Below are positions 10,032-17,781 of a DNA stretch of 64,000 nucleotides, one piece after another. The stretch's first letter is position 1; each line of letters opens with the position of its first letter. The stretch lies in the NCBI RefSeq assembly GCF_900239495.1, contig NZ_OENE01000055.1:47646-111645 (forward strand), in the 5' to 3' direction. The DNA is from Tenacibaculum finnmarkense genomovar ulcerans. GTDB lineage: Bacteria > Bacteroidota > Bacteroidia > Flavobacteriales > Flavobacteriaceae. The position numbers and the translations under genes were made by a program. The notes beneath the pieces were generated by a model. It was not told the DNA's origin, ran no database searches, and saw only the letters and a list, made by a program, of their open reading frames with translations.

Positions 10032-11462
10032 ATGAGCGCCCATTTTGATTTATCCTTAGAAGAAATGAAATCTTATGGTTATAAGATAGTAGATCTAATT
10101 GCTGAACATTGGGATACTTTAGAGAATAAAAAACCTGTAACCTCGGCAACACGTCAAGAAATGGACGATTTGTTTTTAGAGCAAGTTCCTGAAAAAGGCA
10201 TGAATCCAACAGAAGTTTTAGACTTTGTAATTGATAATGTAATACCGAATAGTACGGTTATTTCGCATCCTAAAGCCTATTCATTTGTGCCAGGACCAAG
10301 TAATTTTATTAGCACCATGGCAGATAGTTTGGCTACTGGTTTTAATATTTTTTCAGGAGGTTGGGTAGTTTCTCCTGCGGCTGCAGAATTAGAAATTGTA
10401 ACGATGAACTGGTTATTAAAAATGTACGATTTTCCTGTTGAAAAAGGTGGTGGTATTTTTACAAGTGGTGGTTCTATGGCAAATTTAACGGCATTAGCAA
10501 CAGCTAGACGTATAAAATGTGGCGATGATTTTTCGAAAGCAATCATTTATCTGTCTGATCAAGCGCATTCTTCAAATATTAAAGCAATTAGAGTTTTAGG
10601 TTTTAAAAAAGAACAAATACGTATTTTACCTACCGATATTGAATTTAGAATAAGTATCAATAAATTAAAAAATGCCATTGCTAAAGATCGTTTAGAAGGG
10701 TTACAGCCTTTTTGTTTTATTGCATCCGCAGGAACAACAAACACAGGAACGGTTGATCCTTTAGATGATATCGCTGATATTTGTGAAGCTGAAAATTTGT
10801 GGTTTCATATTGATGGAGCCTATGGTGGCGCTGCTATTTTATCTGAAAAAGGCGCAAAAGCATTGCGAGGAATTCAAAGAGCGGATTCGTTAACGGTAGA
10901 TCCGCATAAATGGTTTTATCAACCTTATGAAATAGGCTGTTTATTGGTGAAAGACTCTTCTTGGTTGAGTGGAACTTTCAGTGAAAAACCAGAATATTTA
11001 CGTGATATTGAAGGAAATGAATCTGAAATTAATTTTTATGATTATGGAATTCAATTAACCCGTCGTTTTAGAGCATTAAAATTTTATATGTCGATAAAAA
11101 CATACGGATTAGATACGTTTAAAAAAGCGGTAACCTATAATATTGATTTAGCCGATAGGGTTGAAAAAGTGTTGCGTAAAAGTAGGGATTGGGAAATTGT
11201 TTCGCCAGCAACTTTAGCGATTATTAATTTTAGATATAATCCGATTGGAGCAAATTTATCAGAAAAAGAAATTGATGTGTTAAACAATCAAATTTCTAAA
11301 AAAGTAATGGATTCTAAAGAAGCATTTTTAGTAACCACTATTTTGAATAAACAAGTAGTTTTAAGAATGTGTTTAATCAACCCAAAAACTACCATTGATG
11401 ATGTAGAAGAAACATTAGCATTGTGTCATAAATTTGGGCAAGAAATTTTATCAGAAAAATAA
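10032..11462 (+). CDS. Group II PLP-dependent amino acid decarboxylase (aromatic-type)
   Basis: Decarboxylase of 476 residues in the family of aromatic-L-amino-acid, tyrosine, histidine and glutamate decarboxylases. PLP lysine is Lys293 in VDPHKWFYQPYE; the HIDGAYGGAA segment holds the aspartate that contacts the PLP ring, and FTSGGSMANLTAL the phosphate-binding site. The N-terminal part has the family's SHPKAYSFVPGPSN sequence. The substrate cannot be assigned: no transporter (antiporter) gene lies next to it, which argues against a simple acid-resistance decarboxylase pair. It converges with purA across a shared terminator. Confidence 0.9.
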   Translation: MSAHFDLSLEEMKSYGYKIVDLIAEHWDTLENKKPVTSATRQEMDDLFLEQVPEKGMNPTEVLDFVIDNVIPNSTVISHPKAYSFVPGPSNFISTMADSLATGFNIFSGGWVVSPAAAELEIVTMNWLLKMYDFPVEKGGGIFTSGGSMANLTALATARRIKCGDDFSKAIIYLSDQAHSSNIKAIRVLGFKKEQIRILPTDIEFRISINKLKNAIAKDRLEGLQPFCFIASAGTTNTGTVDPLDDIADICEAENLWFHIDGAYGGAAILSEKGAKALRGIQRADSLTVDPHKWFYQPYEIGCLLVKDSSWLSGTFSEKPEYLRDIEGNESEINFYDYGIQLTRRFRALKFYMSIKTYGLDTFKKAVTYNIDLADRVEKVLRKSRDWEIVSPATLAIINFRYNPIGANLSEKEIDVLNNQISKKVMDSKEAFLVTTILNKQVVLRMCLINPKTTIDDVEETLALCHKFGQEILSEK

Positions 11463-11480
11463 GTTTCAATAAATAAAAAA

Positions 11481-11507
11481 AAAGCCTTCATCAAAGATGA
11501 AGGCTTT
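11481..11507. terminator. Bidirectional terminator between decarboxylase and purA
   Basis: A perfect 12-bp stem, AAAGCCTTCATC with GATGAAGGCTTT, closes on a three-base loop and is flanked by A and T runs on both sides, so it can stop both converging transcripts. Confidence 0.9.
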
Positions 11508-11528
11508 TTATATAAAATAGAAATAAAT

Positions 11529-12800
11529 TTATCTATTAATTGTTTGCATTCTATCTGGACCTACAGATACAATTGTTACTGGAACACCTGTTTCTTTTTC
11601 AATAAAAGCAACATAGTCTAATAAGTTTTTAGGTAACTGATCAGCCGTTGTCATTTTTGTTAAATCATCTTCCCATCCTTTGAATTCTGTATAGTTTACA
11701 GTTACATTTTCAGGTTCAATATTGTAAGGTAAATGTGTAATTTCTTCACCTTTATAATTGTAAGAAGTACAGATTTTTAAAGTATCAAATCCTGAAAGAA
11801 CATCTCCTTTCATCATCATTAACTTAGTAACTCCGTTTACATCAACTGCATATTTTAAAGCAACTAAATCTAACCATCCGCAGCGTCTTGCACGACCAGT
11901 TGTAGCTCCAAATTCATGCCCAACTTTAGCCATTTCAGCACCATCTTCATCGAATAATTCAGTAGGAAAAGGACCAGAACCAACACGAGTAGTGTAAGCT
12001 TTGAATATTCCGAACACATCTCCAATTCTGTTAGGAGCAATTCCTAAACCAGTACAAGCACCAGCGGCAGTTGTATTAGAAGATGTTACAAACGGATAGG
12101 TTCCAAAGTCAATATCTAATAAAGAACCTTGTGCTCCTTCGGCTAAAATTGTTTTTCCAGCTTTAATTGCACTGTTTAAATATTCTTCAGAATCAATAAA
12201 CTGTAATGTTCTTAATTTTTCAATACCTAAGTCAAATTCAGCTTCTAATTCGTCTAAATCATATTCAACTTGAACATCAAAAAAGCTAAGCATACTTAAA
12301 TGCTTTTTTGTTAAAGCTCTGTACTTATCTTTCCAGTTATCTAGCTCTAAATCACCAACACGCATTCCGTTTCTACCGGTTTTGTCCATGTAAGTAGGAC
12401 CAATTCCTTTTAAAGTAGAACCAATTTTCGCTTTTCCTTTTGAAGTTTCAGAAGCCGCATCTAATAACCTGTGAGTAGGTAATATTAAGTGAGCTTTTCT
12501 AGAAATTAATAATTTAGAAGTATAATCAACTTTATGAGTATCTAAATTTTCTAATTCTTTTTTAAAGATAACAGGGTCGATTACTACACCATTACCAACT
12601 ACGTTTAAAGCGGTTTTATGAAAAATTCCAGAAGGAATTGTATGTAAAACATGTTTGTTACCGTCAAAAATTAATGTATGACCTGCGTTTGGTCCTCCTT
12701 GAAATCTTGCAATAATATCGTAATCTCCTGTTAAAACATCTACGATTTTACCTTTTCCCTCGTCTCCCCATTGTAATCCGAGTAATAAATCTACTGCCAT
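11529..12800 (-). CDS. purA: Adenylosuccinate synthetase
   Basis: Joins IMP and aspartate using GTP, the first of two steps from IMP to AMP. The 423 residues begin with the hallmark GLQWGDEGKGK motif, followed by GGPNAGHT, GIGPTYMDK and FPTELFDEDG segments. Length matches the family. It lies 29 bases downstream of the fur-like gene on the same strand, so the two are probably co-transcribed; spoT is upstream behind a terminator. Start chosen because the first codons give AVDLLLGLQWGDEG with no room for a longer N-terminus. Confidence 0.97.
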   Translation of the reverse strand: MAVDLLLGLQWGDEGKGKIVDVLTGDYDIIARFQGGPNAGHTLIFDGNKHVLHTIPSGIFHKTALNVVGNGVVIDPVIFKKELENLDTHKVDYTSKLLISRKAHLILPTHRLLDAASETSKGKAKIGSTLKGIGPTYMDKTGRNGMRVGDLELDNWKDKYRALTKKHLSMLSFFDVQVEYDLDELEAEFDLGIEKLRTLQFIDSEEYLNSAIKAGKTILAEGAQGSLLDIDFGTYPFVTSSNTTAAGACTGLGIAPNRIGDVFGIFKAYTTRVGSGPFPTELFDEDGAEMAKVGHEFGATTGRARRCGWLDLVALKYAVDVNGVTKLMMMKGDVLSGFDTLKICTSYNYKGEEITHLPYNIEPENVTVNYTEFKGWEDDLTKMTTADQLPKNLLDYVAFIEKETGVPVTIVSVGPDRMQTINR

Positions 12801-12829
12801 TTAGTGTGTTATTAAGTGTATTTGTGTTG

Positions 12830-13279
12830 TTATTGTTTTTTTCTTTTTGTTCCGTAGAAATAAAGAGAGTGGTTGTGAATATCAATATCAAAAACTTCTT
12901 CTATTGTTTTTTTGATAATTTGAATTCGGGGGTCACAAAATTCTTTTACCTCTCCAGAATCGGTCATAATTAAATGATCGTGGTTTTTATCGAAGTAACT
13001 TTTTTCATAACGTGCCATTGATTGCCCATCAAACTGATGTTTACGAACCAATCCACAGTCTAAAAGTAAATCTATCGTATTGTAAAGCGTAGCTCTACTT
13101 ACACGATAATTTTTATTTTTCATTTTGATATAAAGTGACTCTATATCAAAATGTTCTTCCGCAACATATATTTCTTGTAAAATAGCGTAGCGCTCTGGTG
13201 TTTTACGATGCTTGTTTTCTTCTAAAAAAGTAGTGAAAACTTTTTTTACAACTTCTTGATTTTCGATTGAACTACTCAT
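12830..13279 (-). CDS. Fur-family metal- or peroxide-responsive repressor
   Basis: Transcription regulator of 149 residues. The winged-helix part (about 15-85) includes the helix [20 protein letters not shown]; the dimer/metal part has the [15 protein letters not shown] motif. The two CxxC pairs that bind structural zinc in E. coli Fur are absent: only one cysteine remains in that part (EFCDPRI). This is usual for the flavobacterial branch, and leaves open whether it is Fur, Zur or PerR in function. A promoter sits just upstream and purA follows at 29 bases. Confidence 0.9.
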   Translation of the reverse strand: MSSSIENQEVVKKVFTTFLEENKHRKTPERYAILQEIYVAEEHFDIESLYIKMKNKNYRVSRATLYNTIDLLLDCGLVRKHQFDGQSMARYEKSYFDKNHDHLIMTDSGEVKEFCDPRIQIIKKTIEEVFDIDIHNHSLYFYGTKRKKQ

Positions 13280-13304
13280 TATATTTTAAAAATTTACGGA
13301 CGGA

Positions 13305-13312
13305 CAAATTTA
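13305..13312 (-). promoter_or_regulatory. -7 box of the fur-purA promoter
   Basis: Read on the minus strand this is TAAATTTG, an exact TAnnTTTG match, 25 bases before the fur start and downstream of the spoT terminator, so fur-purA can be transcribed separately from spoT. Confidence 0.6.
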
Positions 13313-13328
13313 CAGTTATTTATTGATA

Positions 13329-13356
13329 AAAAAAGCAGTATCTTAAAAATGATACT
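13329..13356 (-). terminator. Rho-independent terminator of spoT
   Basis: On the minus strand AGTATC, an 8-base loop and GATACT form a hairpin immediately at the spoT stop, followed by GC and a seven-T run. I first considered it an operator for fur, but the T run makes a terminator more likely. Confidence 0.75.
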
Positions 13357-15574
13357 ATAATGTGTTAACACGTGCTACTTTTTGTACCCCTTCTATTTTT
13401 TTCATCGCGTCAATTATTTTATTTAACTGTACTTTATTCTTGATACTTAACGAAATTTTCCCATCAAAAACACCTTCAGATCCGGTAAAATTAATGCTAT
13501 GTATAAAAACATCCATACTATTAGAAATAATACGGGTAATATCGTTTATGATTCCTTTATTATCAATTCCTGATAGGTGTAAAATAGCGGTAAATTCTTC
13601 TTTAGTTGAATCAATCCATTTTGCCGACATAATTCGGTATGCGTAATTCGATTGTAAAGAAATGGCGTTTGGGCAGTTGTTTTTATGAATTTTAAGCCCT
13701 TCATTTATTGTTGTAAAGGCAAAAACTTTATCGCCAGCAATAGGGGTGCAACATTTCGCTAAGGTATAATCAAGAGTTTGTTCGTCTTTACCAAATACAA
13801 GCGCGTCATATTTATGGTTAACTTCTTGTTTTTCTGAAACATCTTTAGTAGGAGCACGGCGAAAAGTATTTTTAATAAAGCCCATAATAAGCCCACTTCT
13901 TTGCGCAACAAATTCTTTTAATTTTGCGTTATCAATAGCGCCGTTACCCACTCTAAAAAATAAATCGAAGCTTGTTTTTAATTCGAAATAATTAGCAAGT
14001 TCGTTAATTATTTTTTCGCCAGACCCTAGTTTTAAATGACGTAATTTTCTAAATAAAATTGCTTTTCCTTCTTCGGCAATAATTTTTTCTTCGGCTTTTA
14101 ATGCCGATTTAATTTTAGTACGTGCTCTAGCGGTAATTACAAAGTCTAACCAGCGCACATTGGGTTTATTATTGGTAGCGGTTTGAACCTCTACCTGATC
14201 ACCACTTCTAAGAGTGTGGCTTAAAGGAACTAATTTTCCGTTTACTTTTGCGCCACGGCATTTTAAACCAACATCGGTATGTACGGCGAAGGCAAAATCT
14301 AAAGCGGATGCTTTTTTAGGCAATGATTTTAAATCACCTTTTGGGGTAAAAACATATATTTCTTTGGCGTATAAATTCAGTTTAAAATCTTCTACAAAAT
14401 CGACTGCGTTAATACTTTGATTTTCGAGTGTTTCTTTTAAACGATTTAACCATCCGTCAAGTCCATTTTCTTTTGCTGCACCTTGTTTGTATTTAAAATG
14501 TGCTGCATATCCTTTTTCGGCAATTTCGTCCATTCTTTGAGAGCGAATTTGCACTTCTACCCATCTTGCTTGCGGTCCCATAACGGTAATATGAAGGGCT
14601 TCGTAACCTGTTGATTTTGGTTGCGAAATCCAATCACGCAAACGAGCAGGATTGGGTTTAAAGAAATCCGTGGCAATAGAATATATTTTCCAAGCATCAA
14701 ATTTTTCATCCGTAGAAGTAGGCTCATAAATAATACGAATCGCAAATTTATCATAGACCTCTTCAAAAGTTACGTTTTGTTTTCGCATTTTTCTTCGGAT
14801 AGAATAAATGGATTTAAAACGTCCTTTAATGGTATAGTTAAAACCTTCTTTATTTAATGACTCTTTTAAGGTTCCTGTAAAAGTATCAATATATTTTTGT
14901 TGCTCTTCTTTGCTGTCTTTAATTTTAAGTAAAATACTGTTGTAAATTTCAGGCTCGGTATATTTTAAACCTAAATCTTCTAGTTCGGTTTTAATATTAT
15001 ACAACCCTAAACGATGTGCTAAAGGGGCATAAATATATAAGGTTTCCGAAGCAATTTTAACCTGTTTATAACCAGGCATTGCATCCATGGTTTGCATATT
15101 GTGCAGGCGGTCGGCAATTTTGATTAAAATTACACGTACATCGTCGTGCAAAGTAAGGAGCATTTTTCTAAAATTCTCTGCCTGTATAGAATAATCTTGT
15201 TCCTTTTTTAAATTAGATATTTTGGTAAGTCCGCTAACAATACGGGCGATGTTTTCGCCAAACAAACGTTCCATATCATCAATGGTATAATGGGTGTCTT
15301 CTACAACATCATGAAGAAGCGCCGCTGCAATTGAAGTAGCACCTAAGCCAATTTCATCTGCTACAATTTTAGCCACCGCTATTGGATGGTAAATATAAGG
15401 TTCACCTGTTTTTCTACGTTGTTTTGAATGTGCTTCAACAGAAATGTCAAAAGCTTTACGAATCAGTTTTTTATCTTCTTCGGATAATGTTTGATAGGTT
15501 CCTTGTAATAAATTTTTATACCTGTGGGCTATTTCTTTGTTTTCCTCCTCTATCGTTGCGTTATAACTCATCAT
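13355..15574 (-). CDS. spoT: Bifunctional (p)ppGpp synthetase/hydrolase
   Basis: Makes and degrades the stringent-response alarmone ppGpp. The 739 residues carry, in order: an HD hydrolase domain with an intact HDVVED motif (about 88-93), a synthetase domain (GRFKSIYSIRRKMRKQ, YDKFAIRIIYEP, VEVQIRSQRMDEIAEKG), a TGS domain (IYVFTPKGDLKSLPKKASAL), and a C-terminal ACT domain (about 660-739). Both active sites look complete, so it is probably the main bifunctional Rel/SpoT enzyme. A single-base-different start (Met1 or Met2) is possible. The region upstream of the start holds a family B fragment and a family A repeat. Confidence 0.95.
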   Translation of the reverse strand: MMSYNATIEEENKEIAHRYKNLLQGTYQTLSEEDKKLIRKAFDISVEAHSKQRRKTGEPYIYHPIAVAKIVADEIGLGATSIAAALLHDVVEDTHYTIDDMERLFGENIARIVSGLTKISNLKKEQDYSIQAENFRKMLLTLHDDVRVILIKIADRLHNMQTMDAMPGYKQVKIASETLYIYAPLAHRLGLYNIKTELEDLGLKYTEPEIYNSILLKIKDSKEEQQKYIDTFTGTLKESLNKEGFNYTIKGRFKSIYSIRRKMRKQNVTFEEVYDKFAIRIIYEPTSTDEKFDAWKIYSIATDFFKPNPARLRDWISQPKSTGYEALHITVMGPQARWVEVQIRSQRMDEIAEKGYAAHFKYKQGAAKENGLDGWLNRLKETLENQSINAVDFVEDFKLNLYAKEIYVFTPKGDLKSLPKKASALDFAFAVHTDVGLKCRGAKVNGKLVPLSHTLRSGDQVEVQTATNNKPNVRWLDFVITARARTKIKSALKAEEKIIAEEGKAILFRKLRHLKLGSGEKIINELANYFELKTSFDLFFRVGNGAIDNAKLKEFVAQRSGLIMGFIKNTFRRAPTKDVSEKQEVNHKYDALVFGKDEQTLDYTLAKCCTPIAGDKVFAFTTINEGLKIHKNNCPNAISLQSNYAYRIMSAKWIDSTKEEFTAILHLSGIDNKGIINDITRIISNSMDVFIHSINFTGSEGVFDGKISLSIKNKVQLNKIIDAMKKIEGVQKVARVNTL

Positions 15575-15683
15575 ATGCTTGCCTCTTTATATTAGCGCTG
15601 TTTCATAATAAAAATAGTCTAAAGAATTTTACTGAGCAAGTTTTAAAGCGAAATGTTTTGGGCTAGTTTAAAAATTAAATAAA

Positions 15684-15706
15684 CTGTCAGTTCGAGTGAT
15701 ATTATC
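15684..15706 (-). repeat. Family B repeat, terminal fragment (B5)
   Basis: CTGTCAGTTCGAGTGAT at 15684-15700 equals the inverted right end of family B copies. The rest of the element is missing. It lies directly before a family A copy in the gap upstream of spoT. Confidence 0.6.
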
Positions 15707-15723
15707 AAAAAAAACTCAAAACC

Positions 15724-15817
15724 CTAGCCCCGATTGAAGCGTTTGTTTGAGCTCTTTTTTGTTTTTTCTTTTAAAAAAATAAAAAAAGCGAGTGCGTAAA
15801 GCGGGAAATAGCTTCAA
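15724..15817 (+). repeat. Family A repeat (A1)
   Basis: The copy begins CTAGCCCCGATTGAAGC and ends GCGGGAAATAGCTTCAA. The TTGAAGC and GCTTCAA ends pair perfectly, and an inner T-rich/A-rich arm pair follows GAGCTC. It differs from most copies by GCGTAAAGCGGG where others have GCGGAAAGCGGG. It sits between the divergent spoT and the small membrane-protein gene. Confidence 0.85.
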
Positions 15818-15862
15818 AAAAAAAGACTATTTTTACAATAAAAGCTAAAGAAATGGAAACTA

Positions 15863-16126
15863 TTGATATTAGGTAGCTTTATTTTTTACGCTCTTTTCTT
15901 TTGGATAAGTGTTGGTGATTTCGGGTTTGGGAATTTTGATTTTTCTGAGCTATGTTTTTTTATGAATGGGTTTACAAAATTTTTAATTCCTACAAATATT
16001 TACAATCCTTTAATAGATAAAACCTTTGTAATAGGTTGGTCTTGGTTGCCTTTTATTTTGGGTAAAATATTTTTATCAATAGGTATTTATGAAATTATAG
16101 TTTCATTTAGAAAATTTAAATCTTAA
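15863..16126 (+). CDS. Small membrane protein of unknown function, doubtful start
   Basis: Encodes up to 87 residues with a hydrophobic N-terminal helix (LGSFIFYALFFWISV) and a second hydrophobic stretch near 55-75 (WLPFILGKIFLSIGIYEIIV). I do not recognise a family. The only in-frame start is TTG. An ATG at 15853 lies in another frame and meets a stop after seven codons; a one-base indel would join it to this frame. It could therefore be a real gene with a rare start, a frameshifted gene, or a sequencing error. It precedes the rpsF promoter. Confidence 0.45.
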   Translation: MILGSFIFYALFFWISVGDFGFGNFDFSELCFFMNGFTKFLIPTNIYNPLIDKTFVIGWSWLPFILGKIFLSIGIYEIIVSFRKFKS

Positions 16127-16143
16127 GTTTTTATGAATAAGAG

Positions 16144-16175
16144 TTTGTCAAATTAATTAAAAAACAGTAGATTTG
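16144..16175 (+). promoter_or_regulatory. Promoter of rpsF-rpsR-rplI
   Basis: TTTG at 16144-16147 and TAGATTTG at 16168-16175 are separated by exactly 20 bases, a near-ideal Bacteroidota promoter. Transcription should start near 16180. This rules out the longer reading frame beginning at TTG 16173 and supports the rpsF ATG at 16206. Confidence 0.85.
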
Positions 16176-16205
16176 CAGACTTATAAAAATTTAAACAATT
16201 CAATT

Positions 16206-16547
16206 ATGAATCATTACGAAACTGTTTTCATTTTGAATCCCGTTTTATCTGAAACTCAGGTAAAGGAGACAGTAAAAAAGTTTGAGGACTATTTACTTTC
16301 TAAAGGTGCAGAAATGATTTCTAAAGAAGATTGGGGCTTAAAAAAATTAGCGTACCCAATTGAAAAGAAAAAAAGTGGATTTTACCACTTATTAGACTAC
16401 AAAGTAGCTGGAGATGCTATTGCTCCTTTTGAATTAGAATTTAGAAGAGATGATAGCGTTATGCGTTATTTAACTGTAAAGTTAGACAAGCATGCTGAAG
16501 CGTGGGCTGAAAAGAGAAGAGAACGTGTTAAATCTGCAAAAAAGTAA
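16206..16547 (+). CDS. rpsF: 30S ribosomal protein S6
   Basis: S6 binds S18 and the central domain of 16S rRNA in the 30S platform. The 113 residues start NHYETVFILNP and include GGLKKLAYPIEKKKSGFYHLLDY-type S6 sequence, ending in a lysine-rich tail. The reading frame extends upstream to 16173, but that codon lies inside the promoter, so the ATG at 16206 is the start. First gene of a three-gene ribosomal operon; the stop is three bases from rpsR. Confidence 0.97.
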   Translation: MNHYETVFILNPVLSETQVKETVKKFEDYLLSKGAEMISKEDWGLKKLAYPIEKKKSGFYHLLDYKVAGDAIAPFELEFRRDDSVMRYLTVKLDKHAEAWAEKRRERVKSAKK

Positions 16548-16550
16548 GAA

Positions 16551-16853
16551 ATGGCGTCAACAACTATAGATCAACAAGCAAAAGGAAGTAAGCAAGGTGA
16601 AGTACGTTACTTAACTCCGCTTGATATTGAAACAAAAAAAGAAGCAAAATACTGTCGTTTTAAAAAGAACGGTTTTAAATACATCGATTATAAAGATGCT
16701 GACTTCTTAATGTATTTAGTAAACGAACAAGGTAAAATTTTACCAAGACGTTTAACAGGAACATCATTAAAGTATCAACGTAAAGTGGCTCAAGCTATCA
16801 AGAGATCTCGTCACTTAGCGTTAATGCCATACGTTGGTGATTTATTAAAATAA
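16551..16853 (+). CDS. rpsR: 30S ribosomal protein S18
   Basis: S18 forms a heterodimer with S6 in the 30S platform. The 100 residues contain the S18 core [36 protein letters not shown] and [12 protein letters not shown]. It is longer at the N-terminus than E. coli S18 (75 residues), which is common in Bacteroidota. It sits between rpsF and rplI; the usual proteobacterial priB is absent. Confidence 0.97.
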   Translation: MASTTIDQQAKGSKQGEVRYLTPLDIETKKEAKYCRFKKNGFKYIDYKDADFLMYLVNEQGKILPRRLTGTSLKYQRKVAQAIKRSRHLALMPYVGDLLK

Positions 16854-16868
16854 TAAAGAAGTAGAAAC

Positions 16869-17318
16869 ATGGAATTGATACTAAGACAAGACGTAGAAAA
16901 TTTAGGTTTTAAAGACGATGTTGTAACTGTTAAGAATGGTTATGGTCGTAACAGCCTAATTCCTAAAGGATATGCAATATTAGCTACTTCTTCAGCTAAA
17001 AAAGTATTAGCTGAAAACTTAAAGCAACGTGCTTTTAAAGAAGCTAAATTAGTAGAAGAAGCAACTGCGGTTGCCGAAGCTATTAAAGGATACGAAATCA
17101 AAATTACTTCTAAAGTAGGTTCTGGTGATAAATTATTTGGTTCAGTAAACAACATTAATGTTGCTGAAGCATTAGCTAAAGCTGGTACTGTAATTGATAA
17201 GAAATTTATCAAAGTTACTGGAGGTAGTGTAAAAAGATTAGGTAAATATAACGCTGCTGTACGTTTACACAGAGCTGTTGTTGCTGATATCGTATTTGAG
17301 GTTGTTGCTGAAAAGTAA
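16869..17318 (+). CDS. rplI: 50S ribosomal protein L9
   Basis: L9 binds domain V of 23S rRNA near the L1 stalk and helps keep the reading frame. The 149 residues begin with the diagnostic MELILRQDVENLGFKDDVV and VKNGYGRNSLIPKGYA; a long connecting helix and a C-terminal globular domain (about 75-149) follow. Last gene of the operon, with a strong terminator 23 bases after the stop. Confidence 0.97.
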   Translation: MELILRQDVENLGFKDDVVTVKNGYGRNSLIPKGYAILATSSAKKVLAENLKQRAFKEAKLVEEATAVAEAIKGYEIKITSKVGSGDKLFGSVNNINVAEALAKAGTVIDKKFIKVTGGSVKRLGKYNAAVRLHRAVVADIVFEVVAEK

Positions 17319-17340
17319 GAATTTTAAATTAAACTATATA

Positions 17341-17372
17341 AAAATCCTACTCATTTATTTGAGTAGGATTTT
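17341..17372 (+). terminator. Terminator of rpsF-rpsR-rplI
   Basis: AAAATCCTACTCA pairs with TGAGTAGGATTTT across a six-base loop and is followed by a run of T. Confidence 0.9.
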
Positions 17373-17399
17373 TTTGTTTCAAACTTTTAGATTGTTTTT

Positions 17400-17486
17400 T
17401 TGAAGCTATTTCCCGCTTTCCGCACTCGCTTTTTTTTGAAGAAAAATCAAAAAAAGAGCTCAAACAAACGCTTCAATCGGGGCTAG
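17400..17486 (-). repeat. Family A repeat (A2)
   Basis: Inverted copy: TTGAAGCTATTTCCCGC at the left and TCGGGGCTAG at the right, with the inner arms GCTTTTTTTTGAAG and CAAAAAAAGAGC. It lies between the converging rplI and lysA genes and is followed 45 bases later by a family C copy. Confidence 0.85.
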
Positions 17487-17531
17487 GGGTTTTAGTTTCT
17501 TTTTATAATTTGTATTTATTTAATATTTTTA

Positions 17532-17653
17532 AGAACCTGTTTAAATTAAAAACATTTTATAGCTAAAAAAATCGAATCCGTCAAACTGAATTTATTTCAG
17601 TTTCTCATCCTGATTTGCCGTAGTTCTTCGCTTTATGCGATGCTGAAATAAAT
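17532..17653 (-). repeat. Family C repeat, truncated copy (C2)
   Basis: Inverted orientation. The terminus AGAACCTGTTTAAATT is at 17532-17547, followed by the internal CTGAATTTATTTCAG palindrome and CATCCTGATTTGCCGTAGTTCTTC. The other end is lost, replaced at 17654 by palindrome F. Confidence 0.7.
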
Positions 17654-17686
17654 AGACCTCACAGGTTTTTAAAACCTGTGAGGTCT
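17654..17686. repeat. Perfect palindrome F
   Basis: AGACCTCACAGGTT and AACCTGTGAGGTCT are exact inverse complements around a short T/A loop. Very similar hairpins are widespread in Bacteroidota intergenic DNA as I recall. It could double as a transcription stop. Confidence 0.75.
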
Positions 17687-17714
17687 TAGGTTTACTTAAA
17701 TATAAAGCATAAAA

Positions 17715-17740
17715 AAACCTGAACAATATTGCTCAGGTTT
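17715..17740 (-). terminator. Terminator of lysA
   Basis: AAACCTGA pairs with TCAGGTTT around an inner CAATATTG with one mismatch; on the minus strand it is followed by a seven-T run. Confidence 0.85.
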
Positions 17741-17781
17741 AGACATTTTAATCTTTTTTTATTGCTATAAATTATATAAGT

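Noticed and set aside
13337..13356. AGTATC/GATACT inverted repeat upstream of fur as a Fur operator
   Set aside because: It sits at the end of spoT and is followed by a T run on the minus strand, so it is better explained as the spoT terminator.
16173..16205. Extended N-terminus of S6 from the TTG at 16173
   Set aside because: The codon lies within the promoter -7 box; the ATG at 16206 gives the normal S6 start.
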